Notes under the pieces: model-generated
Database searches by the model: none
Seen by the model: only the letters and a program-made list of their open reading frames with translations
What the model was told of the DNA's origin: nothing
Position numbers and translations under genes: made by a program
Part shown: one piece after another, positions 6,003 to 6,482 of the stretch
How positions within the stretch are numbered: position 1 is the first letter of the stretch
Layout of the letters: each line of letters starts with the position of its first letter
Origin: an uncultured Pyrinomonas sp.
GTDB lineage: Bacteria > Acidobacteriota > Blastocatellia > Pyrinomonadales > Pyrinomonadaceae
Length of the DNA stretch: 6,482 bases
Direction of reading: 5' to 3'
Assembly (NCBI GenBank): GCA_937135995.1
Contig: CAKZOF010000485.1
Location: 1 to 6,482 of the forward strand

Positions 6003-6335
6003 CTACACAGTTTGACCGGCGATCTGCAGCGTCTCGGCACGAACTTCGCGCCCGTATTCAGACCGGGTCCCGGCCCGTCCGGTCGCCACGAGACGATCAC
6101 CGATCTTGACGCGCGAAACGACAATCTCGCCTGCCTGCGGGCCAAAGCGAACCTGATCGCCGTTGTCTAGGGCAGCGCCTTCGACGTGCCCCTCTGGATC
6201 GAGAATGAAAGCGACGACTTGTCCTGGCGTGGTCGCCGGCTGTTGCCACCAACGCTTTGCTCCCCAAGCGAGCAGCACGCCGAAGCAGAAGACTATCATG
6301 AATACGATCACATACTTGACCTTTGAAAGCCTCAT
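6003..6335 (-). CDS. Small membrane-anchored protein with OB-fold-like domain
   Basis: I do not recognise a named family. The 110-residue product starts MRLSKVKY, followed by one hydrophobic segment (about residues 8-26, VIVFMIVFCFGVLLAWG) and KRWW. This suggests an uncleaved signal anchor with the rest outside the cytoplasmic membrane. Residues 38-105 form a predicted all-beta domain whose pattern (GQVVAFILDPEGHVEG, DNGDQVRFGP, VKIGDRLVATGRAG, REVRAETLQI) resembles the small OB-fold domains of exported bacterial proteins such as DUF5666-type domains. That resemblance is by eye. The start at 6335 is chosen because a strong GAGGAGG lies five bases before it; the frame also continues upstream to a TTG at 6413, but the hydrophobic segment fits the shorter form. 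hslO begins 75 bp downstream on the same strand and is probably co-transcribed. Confidence 0.75.
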   Translation of the reverse strand: MRLSKVKYVIVFMIVFCFGVLLAWGAKRWWQQPATTPGQVVAFILDPEGHVEGAALDNGDQVRFGPQAGEIVVSRVKIGDRLVATGRAGTRSEYGREVRAETLQIAGQTV

Positions 6336-6340
6336 CTGTT

Positions 6341-6347
6341 CCTCCTC
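6341..6347 (-). promoter_or_regulatory. Ribosome binding site fixing the start of the small membrane protein
   Basis: On the minus strand GAGGAGG lies five bases before the ATG at 6335. It is the strongest ribosome binding site in the window. It supports this start over the in-frame TTG at 6413, which would put 26 polar residues before the signal anchor. Confidence 0.75.
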
Positions 6348-6482
6348 GAAAATCGATTCGAGCTGGTTGCTCGACGCTTGACTCAACAACAAGCCCTGTG
6401 CCAATCCGCCCAAGCCGCTAAAATCGTTAGTCTGGACGAGAGAGCACCCGAATAACCGCGATCAAAGTTCACACAAGCGTGT
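6348..6482. other. Upstream region at the right edge, probably containing promoters
   Basis: No gene is recognised. It should hold the promoter of the leftward small-protein/hslO pair, but no convincing -35/-10 pair was found on the minus strand. On the plus strand TAAAAT at 6419-6424 could be a -10 box for a divergent gene beyond the window, but its -35 is poor. Confidence 0.35.

Noticed and set aside
6336..6413. 26-codon in-frame extension of the small membrane protein from TTG 6413
   Set aside because: No ribosome binding site was seen for it, it would place polar residues before the signal anchor, and a strong GAGGAGG supports ATG 6335.
6419..6424. TAAAAT as a -10 box for a rightward gene beyond the window
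   Set aside because: The best -35 at proper spacing matches only two of six bases and no start codon or gene is visible before the edge.

Overview
The window is GC-rich bacterial chromosome with compact genes, mostly ATG starts and purine-rich ribosome binding sites. It holds six intact or near-intact genes plus one cut by the left edge. The mix (an archaeal-type diadenylate cyclase, a DHH/DHHA1 phosphoesterase, PurD, PspA with an unfamiliar membrane partner, and Hsp33 near a small OB-fold-like membrane protein) would fit an Acidobacteriota-like bacterium. That assignment is a guess from protein style; nothing in the window proves it.

Plus strand, 1-1553: the 3' part of a DHH/DHHA1 phosphoesterase gene is followed, 116 bases on, by a stand-alone DAC (DisA_N) domain protein. 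This looks like a cyclic-di-AMP module: one enzyme that could make the dinucleotide and one of a family that can hydrolyse it. The last codons of the cyclase gene lie in a perfect 34-bp direct repeat whose second copy sits 72 bp downstream, in the same reading frame.

Plus strand, 1646-2991: a sigma70-like promoter and purD (purine synthesis). A 467-bp stretch with no recognised gene follows. It contains an unusually long open frame running into pspA, imperfect repeats spaced 66 bp apart, and, near its end, an extended -10 promoter.

Plus strand, 3459-5078: pspA (membrane-stress coat protein) and, 27 bp later, an unrecognised protein with an N-terminal hydrophobic hairpin and a long charged coiled coil. 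They form a likely two-gene envelope-stress operon.

Minus strand, 5091-6335: a small membrane-anchored OB-fold-like protein gene followed by hslO (Hsp33), ending in a clear intrinsic terminator between the convergent operons. Hsp33 has both cysteine motifs but lacks roughly its first 65 residues. This is either a real truncation or an assembly or sequencing deletion.
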